Source of the DNA: UBA2365 sp964594045
GTDB taxonomy: Bacteria > Bacteroidota > Bacteroidia > Chitinophagales > Saprospiraceae
Length of the DNA stretch: 64,000 nucleotides
Direction of reading: 5' to 3'
NCBI GenBank assembly: GCA_964594045.1
Contig: CAZQKR010000005.1
Coordinates: 62,001-126,000 of the forward strand
Positions 44,963 to 57,363 of this stretch are shown piece by piece (the stretch's first letter is position 1; each line of letters opens with the position of its first letter). Under the pieces are notes generated by a model. The model worked only from the letters and a program-made list of their open reading frames with translations. It was not told the DNA's origin and made no database searches. The position numbers and the translations under genes were made by a program.

Positions 44963-45073
44963 CGCCAACAGACGGGTGTTGCAGTGATCACTTCATCAGC
45001 CACCCGACATCAATGAGTTGTCTGATTTTTAACCATAAGGAAATGATTAAGGTGAATAAATGTTCATTTCCTT

Positions 45074-45110
45074 CAGCGCCCGGAATAATTCCCGGGCGCT
45101 GATTTTTTTT
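45074..45110 (+). terminator. Rho-independent terminator after the helical protein gene
   Basis: CAGCGCCCGG and CCGGGCGCTG pair around an 8-base AT-rich centre, followed by a run of eight T. Confidence 0.85.
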
Positions 45111-45178
45111 ACCTCTTCCCTACCCTTATAATGACCACCGGCCAACTGCGAACAGGCTCCCGCATGGATAAAATAACC

Positions 45179-45460
45179 ACCTTCATCCCTCAAATGGCCT
45201 CGCGCATGCTCAGAATAAGCACCTCCATGCAGGGAATTGCGACACACATTCTCAGAATCTGCGCCTCCATGTCGGGAATTACGACACACATTCTCAGAAT
45301 AAGCACCTCCATGTCGGGATTTCCGACACACAATGTTGGAATAGCGACTTCCATGTCTGGAATTGCGACACGCAATATCGGAATTGCCACCTACATATCC
45401 GGAATTGCAACACGCAATATCGGAAATACTACCTCTGAGCCGGGAATGCCGATCCGGATG
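45179..45460. repeat. Tandem array of a 42-base unit (about 6-7 copies)
   Basis: Copies begin near 45221, 45263, 45305, 45347 and 45389, with weaker ones at either end. Each unit holds two related 21-base halves around (G)GGAATTGCGACAC. The period is a multiple of three, so both strands stay open and would read 14-residue repeats (SMSGIATHILRIST on plus; HGGAYSENVCRNSR on minus). Adjacent copies are diverged. Whether either frame is translated is unknown. Confidence 0.8.
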
Positions 45461-45607
45461 ATTATTATCTATATAGCCGGTATTAAATGATCCATTGCAT
45501 GATCTGCGCTGATCTGCAGTAAATAATCATACAATGGTGGGGCAAGCAACATCATTTTATGATCTGAAAAATTAAGTCGCTTTTCTTTTTCTCACAGCCG
45601 TCATTAC

Positions 45608-45732
45608 TGATGCTCGCTTTGCCCGATCCCGATGTTCATTTTTCAGCCGGGACATGTCAGGACAGGCCCATGATGGTCGCTTCGCTCGATCCCGATGTTC
45701 ATTCTTTAGCCGGGACAGGTCAGGGCAGGCCC
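45608..45732. repeat. Two copies of a 63-base direct repeat
   Basis: TGATG(C/G)TCGCTT through GACAGGCCC recurs at a 63-base step, with conserved GATCCCGATGTTCATT and AGCCGGGACA blocks and scattered changes. Confidence 0.75.
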
Positions 45733-45869
45733 GGGCTTGAGTCGGACCCCTGTCTTCGCTACCTCCCGACCACGGGATTGCCGATCAAGTCGGCCATGAC
45801 CTTCTGATTTCAATATTTCGTAAACAATAAAAAATTTGTAAGAATACACTTTCAATCCCTGAAAAAGAT

Positions 45870-45957
45870 TTTCCCGCAGATCTCGCAGACTTTCGCAGAT
45901 TTTTATGACAATATTAGATGGTTATTTTCTGCGTGGATCTGCGCGATCTGCGGGAAA
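45870..45957. repeat. Inverted repeat with CGCAGAT motifs
   Basis: Twenty-base arms (45870-45889 and 45938-45957) begin TTTCCCGCAGATCT and match with one mismatch. The AT-rich centre is about 48 bases. Resembles dispersed Bacteroidota intergenic elements. Confidence 0.7.
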
Positions 45958-46012
45958 TAAAAAAAAGTATTTATTGAGTATTTTGAATCTTGAATCTTAA
46001 ATCCAAATTTTG

Positions 46013-46149
46013 AGTCTGCTCCGAAAAGTCCAATTTGTTGATTTTCAATCGTTTTTTGCCCCAAGCCCTAAAGGGAAACGATTGAAAATCAACAAATTAA
46101 AAGTCCCCTTTTAGGGGGATTTAGGGGGCAAAGACTTTTCGGAGAAGAC
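46013..46149. repeat. Nested inverted-repeat element (MITE- or REP-like)
   Basis: Outer 18-base arms (46013-46030, 46132-46149) with core CTCCGAAAAGTC differ at one base. Inside, a perfect 23-base inverted pair lies at 46032-46054 and 46076-46098 (core GTTGATTTTCAATCG), and a CCCTAAAGGG/CCCCTTTTAGGGG segment. It looks like one element inserted in another. Confidence 0.75.
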
Positions 46150-46191
46150 TCAATTTTCAAATTTTCAAATTATAGAATTTTCAAATTAAAC

Positions 46192-49464
<3,273 letters not shown>

Positions 49465-49545
49465 TTATTTTCTCAAAAATAGCAAAAAATGCTTAAAGCA
49501 TAAACCGGGAAGCATGAAAAGCACTGATAACAAATCACTGCTCCA

Positions 49546-49587
49546 AAATAAAAAAGTTCCGGTAAAGCTTTTTATACCTCTTTACCG
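49546..49587 (-). terminator. Probable terminator after tRNA-Arg
   Basis: On the minus strand GGTAAAG and CTTTACC enclose a 12-base loop, followed after GGAAC by a T run, 15 bases past the tRNA 3' end. Confidence 0.55.
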
Positions 49588-49600
49588 AAACTTTCTTCTG

Positions 49601-49672
49601 TGACCCTATCGGGATTCGAACCCAAATCGTCAGAACCGGAATCTGATATTCTATCCATTGAACTATAGGGCC
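49601..49672 (-). tRNA. tRNA-Arg (anticodon CCG)
   Basis: The minus strand folds as a cloverleaf: acceptor GGCCCTA/TAGGGTC (one G-U pair), anticodon stem TCAGA/TCTGA with loop TTCCGGT (anticodon CCG), and T-arm TTGGG-TTCGAAT-CCCGA. The CCA end is not encoded. tRNA genes are common integration sites, but no integrase or direct repeat is seen here. Confidence 0.93.
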
Positions 49673-50060
49673 AGTGCAATCCAATTACTTTTCTTTAAAG
49701 CGGTGCAAAAATAATCATTAAAGCCAAAAAGTATTTGATTAACTGATTTTTTCTTTGAATCGATCCACTTTAAAAGCAGAAGATACTTTTTTTGCACCTG
49801 ACAATTTTTTCAATTTTATCATTTTCTAAAGAATATAATACTTATAAGTATTTTTTAAAATTCCCTATATATTTGAATTACAACAAATTAATAATTTGAA
49901 GGAAATAAATTTGCAACAAAGGCTAAACCTTTGCTGCCACCATTTGTTCATTTTATCATAAAAAAGTTAGAATTGAATTCTATCTGCTTGATGAACGTTT
50001 GAAAAAACAGTCATATCATTGCGGGCTAAAAGGCTGAAAGACGTTTACAAGCAGTTTTAA
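49673..50060. promoter_or_regulatory. Divergent spacer with two -7-like boxes
   Basis: TATTTTTG on the minus strand (49706-49713) is well placed for the tRNA gene. TAAATTTG on the plus strand (49906-49913) could serve the TonB receptor gene, leaving a leader of about 140 bases. Neither has a clear -33 partner. No gene is seen. Confidence 0.4.
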
Positions 50061-52196
50061 ATGGATATGTTTATCAGATTAAAGTTACTGTTTCATTTGT
50101 TTCTGGTATTGACCAGTGCTCAATTGTTTGCACAAAAAATACCAGCGGATACGCTTTTGCAAAGAGATCTGGATGAAATGGTCATTACAGCTACCCGAAA
50201 TGAAAGGCATCTCAGCAACGTCACCGTCCCTACCCTTTTGGTGCATGCAAAAAGCATCCAGTTATCCGGAAATTTACGATTGAACGAAGTTTTACAGGAA
50301 CAGACCGGATTATTTCTTACTTCCGGAACCGGCAGCACTTCGGTAGGTGGTGGTGTTTTCGGCAATGGCATACAAATTCAGGGAATGGCACCCGATTACA
50401 CCCTGATCATGCTGGACGGCGAACCCCTGATCGGTCGCCAGGGAGGCATCATTGATCTTTCCAGATTTACGGTAGGTAATATCCGGAAAATAGAGGTGAT
50501 CAAAGGACCTTCATCTGCACTTTATGGGAGCGAAGCCATGGGTGGTGTGGTCAATATCATCACTGAACAGCGCAGGAAAAATTATGTGACCACCGGGATC
50601 CGTTACGGGAGTTACCATACCACCGACCTTTACAGCTCTGCAAATTTTGACCTGGGCAAATCCACTTTTTACCTTTTTGCCAATTTCAACAGCAGTCAGG
50701 GTTATGATCTCAATCCTGCCACACCTGAAAAAACAATTGACCCTTATTACAACGGTTCAGCCCAGATCAAATGGACCTACCGCTGGAATGACCGGACACG
50801 GCTTACATGGAATAACCGCATCTACCAGGGAGTACAGAGATCGGATTTCGCGATCAATGGCAACGTGATCAATATTTCCGGTGACGGTATTACGACAGAT
50901 ATGAACATTAATCCGGTACTGACCCACATCTACAATGATCAGTTAAAAACGATCCTTAAATTGTATACCAGTTTTTACAGGTTTGAGCAGTCACTACTGT
51001 TCAAAGAATCGACTGAACCATATTATTCTGATGATTTTCAGCACGTTTATCTGAGGGCTGAAAACCAGACTGAATGGAACTGGCATGAAAATGCCCAGCT
51101 CATTGCTGGTGGCGGCTACAACCTTCAGACAGTGAATACTTCACGATACAGAACAGAAAAAGAGGAATATCTTGGATATGCATTTGTTCAAAATGAATGG
51201 AAACCAGGAAGCAGATGGATCGTGATCCCGGGTGCACGGTATGATATGAATTCTGCGTATGCCAACAGATTTTCGCCAAAATTATCCATTCAATACAAAG
51301 CTGGAAGCAATACCAATCTGAATTTTTCCTATGGAAGCGGTTTTAAAGCACCTGATTTCAGACAATTATACCTGTACTACATCAACCCTGCTGCACAGGG
51401 TTACCGGGTTTATGGTGCTTCTGAATTTTCCGTAGCCGAAATGGAGCAGCACCTTGCCGATGGTTTGATCACCAGGATCCTGCCTGAAGCCTACCTGATC
51501 ACCACCCTTAAACCAGAGGTTTCACACGGCTTAAATGCCGGCATGACGCACAGAACCGGCACCGGCAAACTCAGGATGGACCTGAATTTGTTTTACAATC
51601 ATGTGATTGACCTGATCAACTATTTACCGGTAGCGATCACGAACAACAATACGCTGGTTTTCAGCTATATGAATGTAAAGAAAGCTTATACCGGCGGCCT
51701 GGAATACAATATATCCGGTTCTTTTGGCAAAGGCTTCGAATGGGCTTCGGGTTATCAACTCCTGTTGACCGGGGATCAGGATATTGTTAAAAAAATATTT
51801 GAAAAGGAAGTTTACGGAAGGGATGAACCACTTGGCGCCAGCAGAAGAATGACTATCTGGGATTACAGCGGACTCCTGGGCAGAAGTATGCACATGATGA
51901 ATGCCAAAATCAATTACCTCAATGAGCAGGGAGGATATGGAGGGTCACTCAGAGCGATTTACCGAAGCCGCTGGGGCGTTATGGACAGAGATGGGAACGG
52001 CTTTGCCAATATGCCGGAAGAATTCGCTGACGGGTTTTTGATGCTTAACCTGAGTTTACAAAAAAAATTGTTTAAAAACCTTACGTTACAGTTTAACATT
52101 AATAATTTATTGAACCAGACAGATGCTTTATATGTTCCCCAAAATCCGGGAATCCATTTTCTCGGATCGTTACAATGGAATTTTTTAACTAAATAA
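50061..52196 (+). CDS. TonB-dependent outer-membrane receptor, probable haem uptake
   Basis: A 711-residue receptor with signal peptide (LTSAQLFAQ), a TonB-box-like DEMVITATRNE just after it, a plug domain (MLDGEPLIGRQGGIIDLSRF, IEVIKGPSSALYGSEAMGGVVNIIT) and a 22-strand-type barrel ending in a C-terminal aromatic strand (LGSLQWNFLTK). It imports a scarce ligand using TonB energy. The gene 8 bases downstream codes for an HmuY-like protein, which points to haem. It lacks the N-terminal carboxypeptidase-regulatory domain of SusC-type receptors. Ligand identity is inferred from the neighbour. Confidence 0.88.
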   Translation: MDMFIRLKLLFHLFLVLTSAQLFAQKIPADTLLQRDLDEMVITATRNERHLSNVTVPTLLVHAKSIQLSGNLRLNEVLQEQTGLFLTSGTGSTSVGGGVFGNGIQIQGMAPDYTLIMLDGEPLIGRQGGIIDLSRFTVGNIRKIEVIKGPSSALYGSEAMGGVVNIITEQRRKNYVTTGIRYGSYHTTDLYSSANFDLGKSTFYLFANFNSSQGYDLNPATPEKTIDPYYNGSAQIKWTYRWNDRTRLTWNNRIYQGVQRSDFAINGNVINISGDGITTDMNINPVLTHIYNDQLKTILKLYTSFYRFEQSLLFKESTEPYYSDDFQHVYLRAENQTEWNWHENAQLIAGGGYNLQTVNTSRYRTEKEEYLGYAFVQNEWKPGSRWIVIPGARYDMNSAYANRFSPKLSIQYKAGSNTNLNFSYGSGFKAPDFRQLYLYYINPAAQGYRVYGASEFSVAEMEQHLADGLITRILPEAYLITTLKPEVSHGLNAGMTHRTGTGKLRMDLNLFYNHVIDLINYLPVAITNNNTLVFSYMNVKKAYTGGLEYNISGSFGKGFEWASGYQLLLTGDQDIVKKIFEKEVYGRDEPLGASRRMTIWDYSGLLGRSMHMMNAKINYLNEQGGYGGSLRAIYRSRWGVMDRDGNGFANMPEEFADGFLMLNLSLQKKLFKNLTLQFNINNLLNQTDALYVPQNPGIHFLGSLQWNFLTK

Positions 52197-52204
52197 TTTT
52201 TAAT

Positions 52205-52789
52205 ATGTATTTAAAGAACATTTTGATTGCAGGCCTTTTTATTGCGATGGGAATAGGTTTGAGCTCATGTGAAAAGGATTATGTACCCACAGAAGTAAAA
52301 ACAACCGATATTCTGACAGATGTAAATCCTCAAACTGGCAAATACACTTATTTCAGTTTTAAAAACGGCAATGTTGTAGCTGAAACAGAGGCGCAGACTG
52401 CCAATTGGGATTTTGGAATTAAATTCACTACTTTCATTGTCAACAGCGGGGTCAGCGGACCTGGCGAAGGCGGTGTTTTGATCCAAAGCGGCGTTTTTGA
52501 TGAAATACTTGAAGCACCTGAAACCGGATATCTGACTGATGAAACCGGAAATCTGGCGATCAAGGATGGTGAATGGTACGATTACAATCCTCAGACGCAT
52601 TCCTTTGCTCCAAAAGCAGGAAAAGTTTTCATCTTTAAAACAGCTGACGGCAAATACGCAAAGATGGAATTGCTCAGCGCAACTCCAACTGATTCCAATG
52701 GCAATACTGTGACTCCTCCTACCTTCCCGACCAAAATAAAATATACCCTCAGGTATGTTTATCAGGAAGGCGGTTCCAGGAAATTCTGA
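52205..52789 (+). CDS. hmuY: HmuY-family haem-binding lipoprotein
   Basis: A 194-residue lipoprotein (lipobox LSSC). The mature protein matches the HmuY pattern: YTYFSFKNGNVV, TANWDFGIKFTTFIVNSGVSGPGEGG, and a C-terminal KYTLRYVYQEGG. In Porphyromonas, HmuY captures haem and passes it to the TonB receptor HmuR; other family members use different ligating residues, and I did not identify them here. It is 8 bases downstream of the receptor gene and ends the transcription unit at a strong terminator. Iron or haem control is likely, but I see no clear Fur box. Confidence 0.88.
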   Translation: MYLKNILIAGLFIAMGIGLSSCEKDYVPTEVKTTDILTDVNPQTGKYTYFSFKNGNVVAETEAQTANWDFGIKFTTFIVNSGVSGPGEGGVLIQSGVFDEILEAPETGYLTDETGNLAIKDGEWYDYNPQTHSFAPKAGKVFIFKTADGKYAKMELLSATPTDSNGNTVTPPTFPTKIKYTLRYVYQEGGSRKF

Positions 52790-52810
52790 TAAACTGGTTA
52801 GTATTTATAA

Positions 52811-52847
52811 AAAAAGAGTTTTGACTTTCTGTCAAAACTCTTTTTTT
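52811..52847 (+). terminator. Strong rho-independent terminator after hmuY
   Basis: AGAGTTTTGAC and GTCAAAACTCT form a perfect 11-base stem around TTTCT, followed by a T run. Confidence 0.92.
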
Positions 52848-52968
52848 ATGATAAAGATCCTGTTTTATGACAAAATCAGCCTTGCAGACTACATTGCTAT
52901 TGACAATAAAAGCGGATTAAAGTAATTTTGGTTGAATAATAAATATTTGATAATCAAAATCTTTCAAA

Positions 52969-54354
52969 ATGGTTCACAAGATTTTCCTCTGTTTGATGAT
53001 CTTGATGATCATCCACCAAATTCAAACTTTTGCCCAAACTGAGATCAAAGGTGCAGGCAATACCAGCGCAACAATAACCCTGAAAACCATGAATAGCGAC
53101 AATACGCCTTCTATGACGATACTCGATGACGGAAATGCAGGTATTGGAACAACAACACCGACCCAAAAACTTGAAGTAAACGGGATCATTTACAGTAGTG
53201 GGGGCGGGATCATGTTTCCGGATGGCTCTGTGATGACATCCGCCCCGGCAGCAACGCCTTATGCTAAAGTGTATACCGTGGCACTATCCGGGGGTGATTT
53301 CAACAGTATCACCCTGGCCATTCAGCAATGCCTGATCGATCCCCTGAATCCGCCTTCCAGAAACAATCCATTTCTGGTCAGGGTCATGCCAGGCATATAC
53401 AATGAAGTTGTCCAATGCCAGTCATTTGTAGATCTGAGCGGTTCAGGAAAACACTCATGTACCATCACAGGTATGGTCATTGGGAGTGATAGTTGCCTGA
53501 TTGAAAACTTCTTTCTGCAAGGTGGTGTTACCTGTAACCTGACCTCTCCATTCATTTTGCACAATATCATCACTGCTCAGGCAACAGACAACCAGGACGG
53601 CATCTATATCAAAAATTCCCGTCCCTGGATCAAAGGAAATGAAATCAGGGCTTGCAATGGTTACGGCATTTTCTGCGACGGTTTCGGAGCTGATGCATGG
53701 ATCATTGATAATAAAATCAGTTTTAACAAAGGAGGAGGAGTCAGATGTCAGAATTCTTCACCAACGATAAGCAATAATTACATCACTCATAATAAACATT
53801 ACGGAATTTATGTTGCAGGAGCGGAAGGCACACCAGCCGAACCAACAATTGACGACAATGTGATCGGTTATACAGATAATCCGGACAACCACGGGATCGG
53901 CATTGCGGTTTCTTTTTTTGCAGAACCAAGGATCATCGCAAATGATATTTACATCAACGATATCGGTATTGAAATAGATCCTCCTTCACAGCCTTCCATC
54001 ATTGGAAATAACATCAATTACAATCATGCCGCCGGAATAGTCTGTTATTCGCCCGGTGCAACAAAAAGAGTGGTCATCATGTCCAACCACATTCACAGCA
54101 ATACAGGGCAACAACCTCCTCCGGGCATCAATGGAGCAGGCATTTATATCAATAATTGCAATCCTATGATCACCCAGAATAATGTTGCTCAGAACAGGCG
54201 TGTCCAGGGTCAGTATAATGATATTGATTACAGTCCATGCGTAATATCTTTTCCAATGATATCCATGAATGTCTATGATTTCATCAACCGCTCAACACCC
54301 GCTGCTGGCGGTTTATACAATGTGACAAGTACCGGCACTTCCATCAATCCCTGA
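52969..54354 (+). CDS. Secreted right-handed beta-helix protein
   Basis: A 461-residue exported protein (signal peptide to about TFAQ). Just after it is the GNAGIGTTTPTQKLEVNG motif common in Bacteroidota surface and tail-fibre-like proteins. Residues about 100-430 form parallel beta-helix repeats of the NosD/PbH1 type (GNEIRACNGYGIFC, NKISFNKGGGVRC, NYITHNKHYGIYV, NNINYNHAAGIVC). Such folds bind or cleave polysaccharide, but no catalytic set can be named. No T9SS domain is visible. It is alone between two terminator-like boundaries, with no operon partner. Confidence 0.82.
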   Translation: MVHKIFLCLMILMIIHQIQTFAQTEIKGAGNTSATITLKTMNSDNTPSMTILDDGNAGIGTTTPTQKLEVNGIIYSSGGGIMFPDGSVMTSAPAATPYAKVYTVALSGGDFNSITLAIQQCLIDPLNPPSRNNPFLVRVMPGIYNEVVQCQSFVDLSGSGKHSCTITGMVIGSDSCLIENFFLQGGVTCNLTSPFILHNIITAQATDNQDGIYIKNSRPWIKGNEIRACNGYGIFCDGFGADAWIIDNKISFNKGGGVRCQNSSPTISNNYITHNKHYGIYVAGAEGTPAEPTIDDNVIGYTDNPDNHGIGIAVSFFAEPRIIANDIYINDIGIEIDPPSQPSIIGNNINYNHAAGIVCYSPGATKRVVIMSNHIHSNTGQQPPPGINGAGIYINNCNPMITQNNVAQNRRVQGQYNDIDYSPCVISFPMISMNVYDFINRSTPAAGGLYNVTSTGTSINP

Positions 54355-54431
54355 TCGGGAAAGAGATGTCAAAAACGAACGTTCTAAGTCCGGCTGGCCT
54401 ATCAAGATGTAAACTCCTTTTCCTGAGCTGT

Positions 54432-56714
54432 TTACAAATCAATCTTTACGCCTAAAAACAGGGTTCTGGGTAATCCGGGACCATAGATATAGGAAGAATC
54501 CCGGTCAGGTCCCTGATCCTTATCCTGTTGATAGCTGTTGAATATGTTCTGAACTCCTCCGTTCAACTGGATCCTGGTTTTCTCCAGCAAATTCAGATCA
54601 TAGGACACTTTTATACCGAGATCCAGGAATTCCGGCGTTTCGACTTCCCTGTCCTGTTCGACATAACCGGCATAATGTCTGACCAGCATACTTCCCGTAT
54701 AGGTACCTGAAAGGGACATTTTCAGTCTTTTGACCGGGTTGTAGCTGACCACCCAGAATGCATAGCGGTCGGGAGTTCTGAACATCCTTTTTTGCGGTGC
54801 TATACTTTCGCTCCAGCTTTGAGCTTCAATGTATTCGCTTTTCTGAAATGTTGCACCCAACTGAATTTGCAATGCCTGGAACGGAATGATACGGCCTTCC
54901 AGGTTGATTCCCCGGACCACAGCACCTTTTCCGTTTGTTCTGACCATTACCAATCTTCCGCTTTCATCCAGACCCGATTCAGTCAGGACAAAAACATCAT
55001 TCAATGTCGTGTAAAAACCTTCAACCAACAAATTGAACATCCAGCCGTTTACATCATAATATATATCTGAGGAAAGGCTGAAACTTCCTGATCTTTCAGG
55101 TCTGAGTGCCGGGTCCAAAACGGTAAATACCGGTTCGCCTCCAGCCACAGAGATATGCAGATCCTGGTCAAATGCCTGGGGTGCCCTGAATCCCGTAGAA
55201 TATCCAACCCTGAAATTGAACATTTTCCCCGGACTGTACCGCAAGCTAAACCTCGGGCTGAATACCGGTTTGGACATCAGGTTGTGACGGTCAAAACGTG
55301 TTCCTGCCAAGATACTTAACTTCTTATTTTTCCATTCATTCTGAATGAAAACACTTTGAATATGTACCGTCTGATCTATGGTACGGTTGTATCCCGGATT
55401 GGTATCATAGAGATCATTCATGCTGTATTCTGCCCCCATGGTCAGGTCAGCCGGCATAAACAACAAATGATCCATGGAATAATTGTACTGAAAACCGCTC
55501 ACCAGTGAAAGGTCACTGGTATTTCCGTAGGCATCGGGATTTTGCTGCGCACCATAATAACTTTTACGGTCAATGTGCTGAGCAGAACTGAACAAATTCA
55601 GCGCATGCTTGTAATTTTTGGAGAACCAGTCATATTTCAACCCACCGGTATGGATATTGTGTTTGATCTCATCTGCTACATCCGCCTCATGCGGGGGCAG
55701 ATCCACCTGGTTTCCTCCCCTTCTGTCTTCGCTGATGTTATGGTATTCCAAAGTTACCTTGCTGTAAAGATTTGGCCGCACATAGGATTTGAATCCCAGA
55801 TTATTGGATTTTATCCGGGAAATGTCCGTATATCCATCCAGATCGTAGTCAAACGGGTTTCTATTCCTGACTGCACCAAAGAACATGACGCCAGCACGGT
55901 GGTTGTCTGCCACAACCGAAGCATTGAAGTTGGTGTTGATATCCGGAGAGTTTCCGTTGATCAGATTGGTGGTATTGGCAATTGAAACGGTGTTGGAACC
56001 AGGTTCCCGTGTGATGATATTGATCGTTCCGGCAATGGCATTGGATCCAAAAAGTGCTGACGCACCTCCGCGCACCACTTCCACTCTTTCAACCATATTG
56101 GCAGGTATCTGTTCCAGCCCGTAGATTCCGGCCAGGGCACTGAAAATCGGTCTTGAGTCGATCAGTATCTGCGAATATGGTCCATCCAATCCATTGATCC
56201 TGACTTCCTGGTAACCACAACTCTGACAGTTGGTTTCCACTCTGAGCCCCGGCTGATAATTCAGGCCCTGTCCCAGACTCACCGAATTGGTATTTTGAAA
56301 GAGTGCCGGAGTGAGGACATTCACTATGGCAGGAGCATCTTTGCGGTTGGACTCATTCCTGTTGGCTGATACGACAACGCTTTCGAGCATCACGGCATCC
56401 TGCTGTATCTCAAAATTGAGCTGGATGCTCTGGCCCTGCCTGAGCTCAATTTCTTTTTCCAGAGTTGTATAACCTACTGATGAAGCCACGACAACGATGT
56501 TGCCTACCGGAAGATTGGTCATCATATAATGCCCGCTGAGATCGGTTACCACGCCTATAGTGGTTCCCTTCAGACTGACATTGATGAAAGGCAGGTGTTC
56601 CCCGGTTTTTTTATCGACTACATGACCGTAAATATTTGCATCAGTAGTTTTTTGTGTGAAACCGGTGACGCTAAAAGATAATAATATATATAATAATGGT
56701 AATATTTTTTTCAT
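54432..56714 (-). CDS. TonB-dependent receptor with regulatory-like domain and CxxC plug
   Basis: A 760-residue outer-membrane receptor from the ATG at 56714 (an ATG at 56792 would place 26 odd residues before the signal peptide). After the signal peptide comes a carboxypeptidase-regulatory-like Ig domain (IYGHVVDKKTGEHLPFINVS), then a plug with the CxxC sequence ETNCQSCGYQEVRINGLDG and RVEVVRGGASALFGSNAIAG, then the barrel ending in LFLGVKIDL. Plug CxxC receptors of this kind are, in my recollection, linked to metal uptake. It is the last of three minus-strand genes that include a His-rich membrane protein, which supports a metal, not a sugar. No SusD follows. Confidence 0.88.
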   Translation of the reverse strand: MKKILPLLYILLSFSVTGFTQKTTDANIYGHVVDKKTGEHLPFINVSLKGTTIGVVTDLSGHYMMTNLPVGNIVVVASSVGYTTLEKEIELRQGQSIQLNFEIQQDAVMLESVVVSANRNESNRKDAPAIVNVLTPALFQNTNSVSLGQGLNYQPGLRVETNCQSCGYQEVRINGLDGPYSQILIDSRPIFSALAGIYGLEQIPANMVERVEVVRGGASALFGSNAIAGTINIITREPGSNTVSIANTTNLINGNSPDINTNFNASVVADNHRAGVMFFGAVRNRNPFDYDLDGYTDISRIKSNNLGFKSYVRPNLYSKVTLEYHNISEDRRGGNQVDLPPHEADVADEIKHNIHTGGLKYDWFSKNYKHALNLFSSAQHIDRKSYYGAQQNPDAYGNTSDLSLVSGFQYNYSMDHLLFMPADLTMGAEYSMNDLYDTNPGYNRTIDQTVHIQSVFIQNEWKNKKLSILAGTRFDRHNLMSKPVFSPRFSLRYSPGKMFNFRVGYSTGFRAPQAFDQDLHISVAGGEPVFTVLDPALRPERSGSFSLSSDIYYDVNGWMFNLLVEGFYTTLNDVFVLTESGLDESGRLVMVRTNGKGAVVRGINLEGRIIPFQALQIQLGATFQKSEYIEAQSWSESIAPQKRMFRTPDRYAFWVVSYNPVKRLKMSLSGTYTGSMLVRHYAGYVEQDREVETPEFLDLGIKVSYDLNLLEKTRIQLNGGVQNIFNSYQQDKDQGPDRDSSYIYGPGLPRTLFLGVKIDL

Positions 56715-56850
56715 TATGATGGATTTTTCAGTCTGAAAGCCTGACCCTGCAAATGAAAATCTGATAAGATCCTGGTCAACAAAAGACTGCATTAAACAAA
56801 ATAGATTTTTGATGTTTCAATCAGAATAATGAAACATGATCAGCATGAAG

Positions 56851-57207
56851 TCAGGATGTTTGAGGGGGTGCCCTGAGCATGAAAGCCGGTGCAAGTTGAT
56901 TTTGTTTGTATTCGTCTGTTAAATGTAAAAACTGATAGGTGAAGTAAGGCTTTTTGATCAGCATCTGGACAGCCACAGCCGCTGATAAAGCCAAAAACAG
57001 GGATAAAAATCCGATAGTGAGTAATTGATCACCTGAATGCTGGTGATTGGAATGGTGATGGTCAGAAACCGGCCAGTACGGATGTGAGTGAAAAAAGGAT
57101 CTTCCATCGAATTCATGACGGTGAAAAAACATGGAAATACCTGACCAGTAAGCCAGAAACAGGCTTAAAATGAGTAATTTCAATATGCTTTTTAACTTGT
57201 TTTTCAC
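56851..57207 (-). CDS. Small His-rich membrane protein
   Basis: A 118-residue protein with a GTG start. It has two membrane helices (about residues 8-25 and 65-85) separated by a periplasmic-type loop carrying many histidines (HRHEFDGRSFFHSHP and DHHHSNHQHSGD). Such loops bind divalent metals. The gene lies between a beta-propeller lipoprotein gene and a TonB receptor gene on the same strand. The likely role is metal capture or sensing, by inference only; the family is not recognised by name. Confidence 0.72.
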   Translation of the reverse strand: MKNKLKSILKLLILSLFLAYWSGISMFFHRHEFDGRSFFHSHPYWPVSDHHHSNHQHSGDQLLTIGFLSLFLALSAAVAVQMLIKKPYFTYQFLHLTDEYKQNQLAPAFMLRAPPQTS

Positions 57208-57363
57208 TTTCAGGCATGATCATTTTCCTTCCGATTAAGAACAACAAACAAAGTATTCAGCTTGTTCACGATAAAATGTCCAGGGTTTAAAAGAACACTT
57301 CAAAATGGAGCAATCATTATCTGTAAATCTTATTTTTCACTGTCAGGAAACAGCGATTCTGAT

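Noticed and set aside
45179..45460. Possible CRISPR array
   Set aside because: The 42-base units are contiguous with no unique spacers, the copies are diverged, and no cas genes are present.
45131..45490. A 119-codon plus-strand frame and a 94-codon minus-strand frame over the 42-base repeats
   Set aside because: The repeat period is a multiple of three, so long frames are expected on both strands. I have no start or ribosome-site support for either, so I annotated the DNA repeat only.
49601..50060. A possible phage or island attachment site at the tRNA-Arg gene
   Set aside because: No integrase gene and no direct repeat of the tRNA 3' end were seen nearby.
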